Origin: Perlabentimonas sp041656735
GTDB lineage: Bacteria > Bacteroidota > Bacteroidia > Bacteroidales > Tenuifilaceae
Assembly: GCA_041656735.1 (NCBI GenBank)
Contig: JBBACY010000007.1
Location: forward strand, 37,963 to 101,962
DNA: 64,000 nt
Direction: 5' to 3'
In this document: in pieces, positions 44,718-53,040 of the stretch
How positions within the stretch are numbered: the first letter of the stretch is position 1
Layout: each line of letters begins with the position of its first letter
The notes under the pieces: model-generated
What the model saw: the letters and a program-made list of their open reading frames with translations, nothing else
Databases searched by the model: none
Told to the model about the DNA's origin: nothing
Translations under genes and position numbers: made by a program

Positions 44718-46298
44718 TTAAAATTCTTTGCCTTTCCGTTTAGGGTAGTCAATTGAGTAGTGAAGGCCTCGACTTTCGCGCATATTCTGGGCGTTTTTAA
44801 TTATTAGGTAGCCCACATTTATCATATTTCGGAGTTCGCATAAGTTTTGGGTAAGTATCGACTTTTTAAATAGTTCTTCGGTTTCCTGATACAAGGTTTC
44901 GAGGCGAACCAAGGCTCGCTCAAGCCGTAGGTTGGAGCGTACAATGCCTACATAGTTACTCATAACTTGCTGCATCTCTTTATAACTCTGGGTAATAAGT
45001 ACCATCTCCTCGTTGTGGGTCGTTCCCTCGTAGTCCCACTTAGGGATGCTCTGGTTAATTTGCAAAATTTTTGCCTTTGCAATGGAGGCTTTAGCTGCTT
45101 TTTCAGCAAAAACCACAGCTTCTATTAGCGAGTTTGATGCCAATCGGTTCGCACCGTGCAGTCCGGTAGATGAGCATTCGCCTATGGCGTAGAGGTTTTT
45201 AATGGTGCTCTCGCCATTTAAATCAACATTAATACCGCCGCAAAGATAGTGAGCGGCAGGAACAACGGGAATCATTTCTTTGGTTATGTCAATGCCTATT
45301 GAGAGGCATTTTTGGTATATATTTGGGAAGTGATTCTTAATTTCATTGGGATTCTTAAAGGTTACGTCGAGAAGTACAAAGTCGTCCCCGCTAATCTTCA
45401 TCTCATTGTCGATGGCACGGGCAACAATATCGCGGGGAGCTAGCGAGCCGCGCGCATCGTATTTTTGCATAAACTCTTTGCCTTGCTTGGTTTTAAGAAT
45501 TGCTCCGAACCCACGCATAGCCTCGGTTATTAAAAACGAAGGGCGTTCTCCTGGATGGTACAACGAAGTGGGATGGAATTGTATAAATTCCATATTCTCA
45601 ATAGTGCCCTTGGCTCTGTAAACCATAGCAATACCATCGCCAGTAGAAACCAGTGGGTTGGTTGTTGTGTGGTAAATATTGCCTACACCGCCTGTTGCAA
45701 ATACCGTGCTTTTAGCAAGAAACGTACTAACTTTTTGGGTTTTTGTGTCGAGTATATAAGCGCCAAAGCATTCAATATTAGGTGTTTTTCGAGTAATCTT
45801 TTCTCCTAGATGGTGCTGCGTAATAACCTCAATGGCAAAGAAATTTTCAAATACCTTTATGTTCTTGTGGTTTTTTACCATCAAGCTAAGTGCTCGTTGT
45901 ATTTCGTTGCCAGTATTGTCTTTATGGTGAAGAATTCTATGCTCAGTATGGCCACCTTCGCGGGCTAAATCATATTGTCCGCTTACCTGTTTGTCGAATT
46001 TAACACCCCATTGAATAAGCTGCTTTATCTGTTCGGGTCCTTCGGTAGCCACTAAACGAACAACCTCTTGATTGCAGAGTCCGTCGCCGCAAATTAGCGT
46101 ATCCTGAATGTGCTTTTCAATGCTATCGGGTTCGTAGGTAACTGCGGCAATTCCCCCTTGAGCGTAAGAGGTATTGGTTTCCTCAACGCCTGCCTTGCTA
46201 ATTAGGTTTACCGTGCCGTACTCGGCAACTTTTAGTGCGAAGCTTAAACCGGCGATGCCGGTTCCAACAACCAAAAAATCGCTTGTGTGTTTACCCAT
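44718..46298 (-). CDS. nadB: L-aspartate oxidase NadB
   Basis: 526-residue flavoenzyme oxidising L-aspartate to iminoaspartate, first step of NAD synthesis. FAD-binding FLVVGTGIAGLSFALKV at residues 7-23, active-site blocks EGGHTEHRILHHKDNTG and TEAMRGFGAILK, and GANRLASNSLIEAVVFAE with the C-terminal helical domain. ATG 46298 starts the family sequence; 58 further upstream in-frame codons are outside it and contain the promoter. nadA and nadC are not adjacent. Confidence 0.94.
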   Translation of the reverse strand: MGKHTSDFLVVGTGIAGLSFALKVAEYGTVNLISKAGVEETNTSYAQGGIAAVTYEPDSIEKHIQDTLICGDGLCNQEVVRLVATEGPEQIKQLIQWGVKFDKQVSGQYDLAREGGHTEHRILHHKDNTGNEIQRALSLMVKNHKNIKVFENFFAIEVITQHHLGEKITRKTPNIECFGAYILDTKTQKVSTFLAKSTVFATGGVGNIYHTTTNPLVSTGDGIAMVYRAKGTIENMEFIQFHPTSLYHPGERPSFLITEAMRGFGAILKTKQGKEFMQKYDARGSLAPRDIVARAIDNEMKISGDDFVLLDVTFKNPNEIKNHFPNIYQKCLSIGIDITKEMIPVVPAAHYLCGGINVDLNGESTIKNLYAIGECSSTGLHGANRLASNSLIEAVVFAEKAAKASIAKAKILQINQSIPKWDYEGTTHNEEMVLITQSYKEMQQVMSNYVGIVRSNLRLERALVRLETLYQETEELFKKSILTQNLCELRNMINVGYLIIKNAQNMRESRGLHYSIDYPKRKGKEF

Positions 46299-46313
46299 AG
46301 CGTTGTTTTTTTG

Positions 46314-46344
46314 CAAAGGTAAATTATTGTGATGTGGAATACAA
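46314..46344 (-). promoter_or_regulatory. Promoter of nadB
   Basis: Minus strand: TTG (46342-46344), 20-base spacer, TACCTTTG followed by C (46314-46321). Both the -33 TTG and -7 TAnnTTTG(C) and their spacing match the Bacteroidota sigma consensus. The ATG lies 15 bases downstream, supporting the short NadB start. Confidence 0.75.
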
Positions 46345-46357
46345 GCGGAATAATTCA

Positions 46358-46398
46358 AATAAAAAAGGAGAGGCTGCCAACTAGTTGGCAGCCTCTTG
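46358..46398 (-). terminator. Terminator after the S37-like peptidase gene
   Basis: GAGGCTGCCAA (46370-46380) pairs exactly with TTGGCAGCCTC (46385-46395), loop CTAG; a T run follows on the minus strand. It separates the peptidase gene from nadB. Confidence 0.88.
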
Positions 46399-46505
46399 GT
46401 ATTGGTTAAGAACGTTTTTTTTGTCCTAATCTCGTTATAATAAATGTATTGAAGGATTGAATTCTTCAGCAATTATCCTATCTGAAATTAACTTCCTACC
46501 TCTTA

Positions 46506-47822
46506 TTACTTGTCAATCTCCAATTCAAGCCACTCCTCAAGGGTGCTATAAATTTCTTTCTGTGTCTCTTCGGGGAAGCTATGGATGCGGGTTCTGTGGT
46601 CGCCATTGGATTTAATGTATCTTACCGCATTGGTTTTCTCTCCTGGAACCACAGCGGTTGCGCTCCATGGGTCGTCCTCGCCATATATGTAAAGCATATA
46701 GTTTCCATCGTTTTGTACCCATTGGTTTACTCTTTGCATAGGTTCGGGGTCAAATATTGCTTTATGGCCTTTGGGCATTGTAAAATCGAAGGTGATATTG
46801 GTTGTATCGGAAAGGAAACGGCTCCATGGTTTAACCTCGTATCCGTACATGCCAATTTCGGTCATAGCTTGGTAAAAGAATGGCCTAACAGCATCAACGC
46901 CGCTATCCTCAATAAAGGTAAACGAAGCAATGTTTACCCAGTGGTTAAAAAGCTCCTCATCGGTTGCTGTGGCATTGGGAATTTGCGAACAGTCGAGCCC
47001 GCCCCATTGCCAAAAACCGAAGTCGTACTCAAGTATATTCACATCGTAAGCTCTGCTAAGCCCAAAACCAAACTTGTAGTTTTTGTCTTTTGCAAGTTGC
47101 TCAAGCATAGGCATTAACTTTTCTTTACGTTTAAATAATTCTTCTTGAAAAGCTCTCACCCTTTCGCGACACTGGGGGGTACTCACGTTTGCAAGGAACT
47201 GGTAAACGCGCTCATCCTCGCTACTAAAGTTTAGCGGTGCAACGTAAGGAATACTAACATCAACATCGTTTGGGTATAGCGACCTATGAAAAATGGTTGC
47301 CTGGCCGCCCTTGCTAATACCCGTGCTTACCCATTTGGATTTGTAGAATGGTTTAAACGCATTGATAATGGCGTGGTGGTCTGTTGCTGCCTGAAAAATA
47401 TCTAGATATGCCCACGGTATGCTATCTTTGGGCCGGCTATTTTCGAAGAAGCGATGCTCAATATTTATTTGGTTTGCGTTGAGCAGTTTAGTTGGCTCGG
47501 TGGCACGAGGCGTGTATATTTTGTAACCCTCAATGGCAATAACCATAGGATTGTTAAAATCGTTATGGCTATAAATTACCCTAAGCGGGAAATGCTCTCC
47601 GTTGGGATTATTGTGGTCCTGCGGCATAGAGAACCATAGTTCCCAACTTTCAGCAAATAGGGTGTCGGCCTCTATCTTTTTAAGGCTGTCGATATTTGCA
47701 ATTTGGGCAATTACCTCTTCGGCTGTTTGGGGTTTAGGCTGGCATCCCGAAAGTATGAAGGCGGTTAAAAGCGCCGAAAATACTATGGCAATAGTGTTTT
47801 TAATTGATATGAAATTTTTCAT
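46506..47822 (-). CDS. Secreted tripeptidyl-aminopeptidase-like lipoprotein (peptidase S37/PS-10 family)
   Basis: 438 residues. Lipoprotein signal: MKNFISIKNTIAIVFSALLTAF then LSGC with Cys27, so outer-membrane or periplasmic lipid anchor. Alpha/beta-hydrolase core with nucleophile motif STGISKGGQATIFHR (GxSxGG), an acidic residue expected in YIYGEDDPWSA and the catalytic His near NGDHRTRIHSFPEE. N-terminal EHRFFENSRPKDSIPWAYLD resembles the S28/S37 group. Likely trims tripeptides from protein N-termini outside the cytoplasm. Substrate inferred from family. Confidence 0.85.
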   Translation of the reverse strand: MKNFISIKNTIAIVFSALLTAFILSGCQPKPQTAEEVIAQIANIDSLKKIEADTLFAESWELWFSMPQDHNNPNGEHFPLRVIYSHNDFNNPMVIAIEGYKIYTPRATEPTKLLNANQINIEHRFFENSRPKDSIPWAYLDIFQAATDHHAIINAFKPFYKSKWVSTGISKGGQATIFHRSLYPNDVDVSIPYVAPLNFSSEDERVYQFLANVSTPQCRERVRAFQEELFKRKEKLMPMLEQLAKDKNYKFGFGLSRAYDVNILEYDFGFWQWGGLDCSQIPNATATDEELFNHWVNIASFTFIEDSGVDAVRPFFYQAMTEIGMYGYEVKPWSRFLSDTTNITFDFTMPKGHKAIFDPEPMQRVNQWVQNDGNYMLYIYGEDDPWSATAVVPGEKTNAVRYIKSNGDHRTRIHSFPEETQKEIYSTLEEWLELEIDK

Positions 47823-47978
47823 CTCTGTAGTATATTTAGGTTAGCTAATATTCTTGTAAATTTATTTTTTTTTAATTGTTGATTAGTTAATAACGTTAAT
47901 TCGAAATAACTAACATTATCTTTCTAATTGTTGAAGTTTAACTATTAATACTCCTATTGCAAAGCAACTTAACCTCAA

Positions 47979-48170
47979 TGAATATGGGGTATTTTAGGTA
48001 TTTGAACTCTACTGATTCGTTTTTATCTTCGTTTAATAATCCCGTAGGGATTGAATATTTATAGCATTTATCGTTTGCTATGTTGTGCGACCTCGTTGAG
48101 GTCGAATATATTATGCCTGTCTTCTTTGCTATAAATATTTGAATCCTACGGATTCGTTCGTTTGCTTTAC
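47979..48170. repeat. Cluster of short palindromes in the gap before the PAP2 gene
   Basis: Contains AATCCCGTAGGGATT (48038-48052), CGACCTCGTTGAGGTCG (48088-48104) and GAATCCTACGGATTC (48141-48155), separated by TATTTATAGC / GCTATAAATATT that are themselves complementary, so the region can fold as an extended hairpin. The 112-codon ORF across it is not credible as a gene. Confidence 0.75.
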
Positions 48171-48194
48171 AAATATGTATTTTTATATAGCTAG

Positions 48195-48241
48195 CGGTCA
48201 GGCTGAGCGAAGTCGAAGCCGACAACTTTACTAAATGGCAT
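48195..48241. repeat. Half copy of the 130-bp palindromic element
   Basis: CGGTCAGGCTGAGCGAAGTC, GAAGCCGACA and TTTACTAAATGGCAT match, in reverse orientation, the left end of the element at 37335-37464 with a few changes. Confidence 0.65.
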
Positions 48242-48254
48242 TGCTTTTTTCTTT

Positions 48255-48791
48255 CTAAAAAGTGAGGTTTAGGCATAGTACGTAAGCATCCTGTTGCTTA
48301 CCAAATGACATAACTACTTTTTCCTTGTTATACGGTTTGGCAAAAATGTACGAGCTAGCCACCCCAATGGCGGCTCCCCCAATAATATCCCAGTAATCGT
48401 GCTTATTGGCATAAAGCCTCGTGTAGCCTGTGTAGGCAGCTAGTGCGTAGGCTGGTATTCCTACCTTCCACCCAAATTTGCGCTGTACAAATGCGGCTCC
48501 CATAAAAGCTCGCGATGCGTGACCCGAGGGAAAAGCGTGCCCCTCGCCGTTGGGTCGTTCCTTATTTATAGCATATTTAAGTCCATAGGTAACAACGGTT
48601 GAAACGCCTGCTGCCCAAACAAATTGCCAAGTCCCTTTGTATTCATCTTCACTCCATATTAAGGTAGAAGCGAAAGCCGCCCCAGGTATAGCTAATTGTA
48701 AAACTTCACCTGAAAGCTCAATGGGACTAACCTGTGCGCGAGCCGTTAGTATAGTAATCGAAAGAATAACTGCAAAAAATATTCGCTTCAT
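48255..48791 (-). CDS. PAP2-superfamily phosphatase, exported
   Basis: 178 residues with a signal peptide (MKRIFFAVILSITILTARAQ). The three phosphatase motifs are KYAINKERPNGEG (K-x6-RP), AFPSGHASRAF (PSGH) and RLYANKHDYWDIIGGAAIG (SR-x5-H-x3-D type with the initial Ser/Arg as TRLYANKHDYWD). Likely a periplasmic or membrane-bound lipid or diphosphate phosphatase; candidates include undecaprenyl diphosphate or phosphatidylglycerol phosphate. The small size and a signal peptide suggest a membrane-embedded barrel of short helices. 24 bases after the LysO-like gene's end on the same strand. Confidence 0.88.
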   Translation of the reverse strand: MKRIFFAVILSITILTARAQVSPIELSGEVLQLAIPGAAFASTLIWSEDEYKGTWQFVWAAGVSTVVTYGLKYAINKERPNGEGHAFPSGHASRAFMGAAFVQRKFGWKVGIPAYALAAYTGYTRLYANKHDYWDIIGGAAIGVASSYIFAKPYNKEKVVMSFGKQQDAYVLCLNLTF

Positions 48792-48814
48792 TATAAAATG
48801 GGTTGAGGTATTTG

Positions 48815-49420
48815 TTATCCCCAGCTAAGAACCAAAGTTACTAAAAAAGGAACGAGTACCGATAGAACAATGCCGTGAAAAATTGAAATCATAGCATAAT
48901 CCTTACCCGATGCTTTGGTAATAATTGGTAGGGTTGTGTCCATACTAGTTGCGCCACCCGCTGAAATTGGAGCAAGTTTTCCAAACAGCACAGCAAAAAT
49001 TGGTGCGGCCACAAGCGTAATTATTTCGCGCATTATGTTTGCCAGCAAAGCAATAACCCCCAGCTCATCGCCCCTTAGCTCTGTAATAAAAATACTGGAA
49101 AGGCTGTAGTAACCAAATCCATAGCCTACGGCTAGTAAGTCGAGGAATTTATCATCGGATAGGAGTAAAAAAATTACAGCTACGCCCAGCGTTGTTCCAA
49201 TAATTGTTACAATGGGTACCAGTAGTATTTTAAAGTTCAGCTGCCTAATGGCTTTAAGCGAATTTGGGTCTGCTCCAATGCCAATACCTACAAGAAACAT
49301 TAAAAGGTATAATGCCCACTGACTGTAATCGTTACTTATCAGCATTTCAGGAACGAACCTGAACAAGCCGAGCACAACGCCCAGTACAAAAAACGAAAGA
49401 ATTGTGAGGCTACCCTTCAT
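48815..49420 (-). CDS. lysO: LysO-type lysine exporter, C-terminal part encoded separately
   Basis: 201 residues, about six transmembrane helices. LLMFLVGIGIGADPNSLKAI and GYGFGYYSLSSIFITELRGDELG are characteristic LysO (YbjE, DUF340) blocks, and SAGGATSMDTTLPII a conserved polar re-entrant motif. E. coli LysO is one chain of about 300 residues; here this chain and the 96-residue protein encoded upstream together cover it. Exports L-lysine (or thialysine) across the inner membrane. Start overlaps the upstream ORF by 11 bases, so translation is probably coupled. Confidence 0.85.
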   Translation of the reverse strand: MKGSLTILSFFVLGVVLGLFRFVPEMLISNDYSQWALYLLMFLVGIGIGADPNSLKAIRQLNFKILLVPIVTIIGTTLGVAVIFLLLSDDKFLDLLAVGYGFGYYSLSSIFITELRGDELGVIALLANIMREIITLVAAPIFAVLFGKLAPISAGGATSMDTTLPIITKASGKDYAMISIFHGIVLSVLVPFLVTLVLSWG

Positions 49421-49700
49421 AATTATCGTTTTTGGGTTTGAACCAAATTACGTAGGCAGCCCAAGCCACTATAACGCTACCAGCAATCCCCCCGAGAGAT
49501 ACTACCAGGGCTTTAAACCCGAGTTTGGGTAGGTTGTTCATAATTATTTCGTTTGCACCTACGGCAATGCCCAGTAAAAAAAGCAGCAGGTAAATAGCCC
49601 ACATAGTAAACTTGTCGGCAAATTTTACCATCTTCTTTCGAGTACGGAAAAAGTAACCGAAAAAGACCCCAACCACCATTACAATCAGAACTGTAAACAT
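49410..49700 (-). CDS. LysO-type exporter, N-terminal part
   Basis: 96 residues with three transmembrane helices, including FTMWAIYLLLFLLGIAVGAN, which parallels the LFLVGIGIGA segment of the partner. It overlaps the next gene by 11 bases. Two-gene LysO arrangements are common in Bacteroidota, so this is likely a natural split and not a frameshift. Lies five bases after the nucleotidyltransferase gene's ATG region, on the same strand, facing away from it in transcription order. Confidence 0.8.
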   Translation of the reverse strand: MFTVLIVMVVGVFFGYFFRTRKKMVKFADKFTMWAIYLLLFLLGIAVGANEIIMNNLPKLGFKALVVSLGGIAGSVIVAWAAYVIWFKPKNDNYEG

Positions 49701-49704
49701 ATTT

Positions 49705-50607
49705 TTAGAATAGTGGCGATGGGTAAGTGCCTTTGCTTACTAGTTTTGCCAAGCTGCTAGTAACAATTGGCTTATCGCCAGGGTAGGTAACACCAAACCA
49801 TTGCGAACTTGTGGGCAGCACATTACAGGTTGCTTTACCCGATTTTATTAGCGCATTTACCACTGTTGGTATGTAAAACTCAGCCTTTGGATTTGCTAGC
49901 GAACCGCTCAAAAACTCGTTGAGCATTGAGTCGATATGCCCAAAAAAGTTGGGTGTAAAGCCCCAAAAGTTCATTGAAACAAGCGATTGCTCATCAACTG
50001 CAACCAGTTCGCCATTCGCATCTTTATACATTACCTTGCCGTTAACCCGTTCAATGTGTGTGCGTTCAACCACATCGTTAAGGTTTGATTTTTCATCCAC
50101 AGCACAAACCCCACGTGAAACAGAACCTTCATCGCTTAGCGTATTGCCCAAACGGTATGCAACCATAAAATATTCTCCCTCGGTTAGGGTTGGTTTCATA
50201 AGTTCCTTAGCAAGAACTTTAAACGATTCGGCTCCATAAAAATCGTCGGCATTAATAACGGCAAATGGTTCCTTTACCACGTTGCGGCAAACCCATACGG
50301 CATGGGCTGTTCCCCATGGTTTTACCCTATCGGCGGGACATGTAATGCCACTTGGCAGGTTGTCGAGCTCCTGAAAAACTAGCTCGTAAGGCACCTTGCC
50401 ATCGAAATGCTTGCCGAACACCTCGCGAAAATCCTTTTCAATATCCTTGCGGATAACAAAAACTACCTTTCCGAAGCTTGCACGAAGCGCATCAAAAACC
50501 GAGTAATCGATAATGGTTTCGCCATTGGGTCCAACGGCGTCAATTTGTTTTATGCCTCCGTAACGGCTTCCCATTCCGGCAGCAAGAACTATAAGAGTTG
50601 GTTTCAT
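49705..50607 (-). CDS. Sugar-nucleotidyltransferase-like protein (NTP_transferase)
   Basis: 300 residues. N-terminal LIVLAAGMGSRYGGIKQIDAVGPNG is the nucleotide-binding loop of NDP-sugar pyrophosphorylases, WGTAHAVWVCRNVVKEPFAVINADDFYG holds the metal Asp in NADDFYG. No left-handed helix acyltransferase domain follows. The family in Bacteroidota is annotated as nucleotidyltransferase of unknown sugar-phosphate specificity. First gene of the run that continues with the LysO pair and the PAP2 phosphatase. Confidence 0.85.
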   Translation of the reverse strand: MKPTLIVLAAGMGSRYGGIKQIDAVGPNGETIIDYSVFDALRASFGKVVFVIRKDIEKDFREVFGKHFDGKVPYELVFQELDNLPSGITCPADRVKPWGTAHAVWVCRNVVKEPFAVINADDFYGAESFKVLAKELMKPTLTEGEYFMVAYRLGNTLSDEGSVSRGVCAVDEKSNLNDVVERTHIERVNGKVMYKDANGELVAVDEQSLVSMNFWGFTPNFFGHIDSMLNEFLSGSLANPKAEFYIPTVVNALIKSGKATCNVLPTSSQWFGVTYPGDKPIVTSSLAKLVSKGTYPSPLF

Positions 50608-50855
50608 GTGTCTATTTATTTATTTTTAAAGGAACACATAGAACATTCATGGAGTAGTAGTTCTCCTTTGTGTTAGAGCCGCTAACATGAATGTTTCATA
50701 TGTATTTTTTTTGTTTTTTAATTGTCATATAAGACTCGCCAAAACGATTATTTTTTTAGCGTGAATATTCTTATGTTTCGTTTAAACTTAAAATTTGTAA
50801 AATGAATACAAAAGTGGGGTAAAAGGATGGATAATAAAAATTGCAGAAAGTATTT

Positions 50856-52211
50856 TTACAACCCTATTACCTTTCCTTTTCCTTGGGCTATGGCGCTTCG
50901 TATGGCTGTAATTGCTTCGCGGTGATTACCGCAAGGAGTAAGCGTTTCTGAAAGCAAATGGACTTTAGTATTAATGTAGCTTGGGTCAAAGTATCCGTAA
51001 CCCTCAACCTTTCCGTTGGAAACCCTGATAAATGAGCGCTCATCGGGATGTCGTCCATCATCAACTAATAAAAAACCTTTTGAACCCAAGCCAAGGTTTA
51101 AAATGGCTTGCTCAACTCGTAAATTATAGTCAGTGCTCAGTTCTGTGCCAACGCAAGCCCCTTTGCATTGTCCAATTTGATGCTGAAAACAGGCACCATT
51201 GCTGCCGTATAATCCGCATAGTTTTTGGCATAATTCAAATTTATCAATAATACGGTATAAAAATGATTGCGCATCGGACTGCTTATCGAATGTTGCTATT
51301 GGCAGCGCCTCGTTCTTACTTATAGATTCGATGCTAAGGTTAACGTAGCCTTTCGTATCGGTTGAGGCATAAATGCCTAGCTGCAAATTTTTACGTCGAC
51401 CCCGCACATTAAATTTTGGCATATGCTTTTTAATGGCATCGGCCTCAGCAATTAGTGCAATGGTTTCGCTACCCGTAAGTTCAAAGCTTATATCGGCAAG
51501 TTGCGCAAGCATTTCGGTGGCACGCTTGGTTTTGGGTCGTGCTATGTGTTCGAGCACCCTTTTTCGGATATTTACGCTTTTACCAATGTAGATTATATCC
51601 CCATCGGGGTTGAGAAAATGGTAAATACCAGTCGATTGGGGCAGCTGGTTCATAGTTTCGCAACTTAAATTGGGTGCGTATGTTTGCAGAATTTCTTGCT
51701 GCTCATATAGCAGGTTTGGTGATACGGCAAGTATTTTCTCAAAAAGTTTTACCGTGGCTAGGGCATCGCCAGCCGCACGGTGCCTGCCGTTTATTGAAAT
51801 ACCTAGATTTGCACAGATATTTCCGAGGCTATACGATGGGTAGCCGGGTATATGCTTGCGAGCCAGCTTAACTGTGCAAAGCGTATCGCGAATATAGTCG
51901 TACCCCAGCCGTTTAAATTCTGCTTGAACAAACCGATAATCGAAAGGCACGTTATGCGCCACAAAGGTTGCCCCCTCTGTTATTTCAACTATTTGGCGGG
52001 CAACCTCGTAAAAGCGGGGTGCTTTGGCAACCATTTGGTCGCTTATGCCTGTAAGGCTGGTAATATAGGGTGGAATGGGGCATTCGGGATTAATTAATGA
52101 GGTGAACTCATCAATAACCTTTGTTCCATCAAAAAGAAAAATAGCCACTTCGGTTATACGGCTGGTAGCACTATTGCCCCCTGTTGTTTCAATATCGATT
52201 ATGGCAAACAT
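50856..52211 (-). CDS. DnaQ-like 3'-5' exonuclease fused to a GIY-YIG (UvrC/Cho-like) nuclease
   Basis: 451 residues from ATG 52211 (the longer form would use TTG 52220). Residues 1-165: DEDDh exonuclease with FAIIDIETTGGN, HNVPFDYRFVQAEF and HRAAGDALATVKLFEK. About 195-280: GIY-YIG domain, TGIYHFLNPDGDIIYIGKS and NIRKRVLEHI. About 330-370: a Cys-rich UvrC-like segment (CQKLCGLYGSNGACFQHQIG, QCKGACVG). Likely works in DNA repair or proofreading, cutting then trimming. Fusion is recurrent in Bacteroidota. No promoter box recognised. Confidence 0.9.
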   Translation of the reverse strand: MFAIIDIETTGGNSATSRITEVAIFLFDGTKVIDEFTSLINPECPIPPYITSLTGISDQMVAKAPRFYEVARQIVEITEGATFVAHNVPFDYRFVQAEFKRLGYDYIRDTLCTVKLARKHIPGYPSYSLGNICANLGISINGRHRAAGDALATVKLFEKILAVSPNLLYEQQEILQTYAPNLSCETMNQLPQSTGIYHFLNPDGDIIYIGKSVNIRKRVLEHIARPKTKRATEMLAQLADISFELTGSETIALIAEADAIKKHMPKFNVRGRRKNLQLGIYASTDTKGYVNLSIESISKNEALPIATFDKQSDAQSFLYRIIDKFELCQKLCGLYGSNGACFQHQIGQCKGACVGTELSTDYNLRVEQAILNLGLGSKGFLLVDDGRHPDERSFIRVSNGKVEGYGYFDPSYINTKVHLLSETLTPCGNHREAITAIRSAIAQGKGKVIGL

Positions 52212-52239
52212 AGAAAGCAAAATTGGAATAACAATCCTG

Positions 52240-53040
52240 TTATTTACTCTGATTGTAATACTTCAGAGCCTCGGGCATAAGTTCTTTTAGTTTTGATATC
52301 CTAGTGTTATCGGATGGGTGAGTACTTAAAAATTCTGGCTGTTTTGCACCTCCTGTGTTTGACATACGTTGCCAAAAAGCTACCGCTTCCTCTGGATTAT
52401 AACCAGCCATTGCTGCGAATATTAAGCCAAAATGGTCGGCTTCTATTTCTTGTTGTCGTGACCAAGGTAATACAGCGCCAACCGTACTTCCTAAACCATA
52501 CGCTTGCATAAATAGGTTTCGTGTTTCCTGCGGTTTTTTCGATAAGGCAACGTCGAGCGCCATTCCTCCGAATTGTTGAACCATACCCTGGCTCATACGT
52601 TCGCTGCCGTGTTTGGCAATGGCATGGGCAATTTCGTGACCTAAAACAATGGCCAGCGCTGTTTCATTTTGGGTTATTGGTAATATACCGGTATATACAA
52701 CCACTTTCCCTCCGGGCATGCACCACGCATTAGCCTCTGGACTGTCAATGGTGTTAAATTCCCAGTTGTAGCCGCTTATTGCCGATTGTTTACCCTGGTC
52801 ATTATAATATTTCGTTATGGCTTTTGAAATACGTAAACCAACGCGGTTAACCATTGCAGCATCCTTATTGCTGCTGGGTAATACTTTGTTCTCGTTTAAA
52901 AACTCTTTGTATTGGCTTGTGGCCATTAGCTGCATTTCCGATTCCTTAACAAGGCTAAGCTGCTTACGACCTGTTACTTGGTTGACAACGCATCCAGAAA
53001 AAAGCCCAGCAACGGCTACTAAGATTAAAATCTTTCTCAT
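52240..53040 (-). CDS. M48-family metalloprotease lipoprotein (BepA/LoiP-like)
   Basis: 266 residues from ATG 53040. Signal peptide with lipobox FSGC (Cys16), so a lipid-anchored periplasmic protease. Zinc site HEIAHAIAKHGSERM (HExxH) and the third ligand in EADHFGLIFAAMAGYNPEEA; the STHPSDNTRISKL tail is also typical. Expected role is quality control of outer-membrane proteins. Upstream in-frame ATGs at 53100 and 53076 only add a non-signal extension. Confidence 0.93.
   Translation of the reverse strand: MRKILILVAVAGLFSGCVVNQVTGRKQLSLVKESEMQLMATSQYKEFLNENKVLPSSNKDAAMVNRVGLRISKAITKYYNDQGKQSAISGYNWEFNTIDSPEANAWCMPGGKVVVYTGILPITQNETALAIVLGHEIAHAIAKHGSERMSQGMVQQFGGMALDVALSKKPQETRNLFMQAYGLGSTVGAVLPWSRQQEIEADHFGLIFAAMAGYNPEEAVAFWQRMSNTGGAKQPEFLSTHPSDNTRISKLKELMPEALKYYNQSK

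Noticed and set aside
46581..47117. 178-codon plus-strand ORF opposite the S37-like peptidase
   Set aside because: Antisense shadow; the minus-strand gene has signal peptide and catalytic motifs.
47938..48276. 112-codon minus-strand ORF
   Set aside because: Runs through a palindromic repeat cluster and a half mobile element; composition is not protein-like.
49410..49700. Frameshifted lysO
   Set aside because: Two complete ORFs with own ATGs and a small overlap fit the known two-gene form better than a frameshift.
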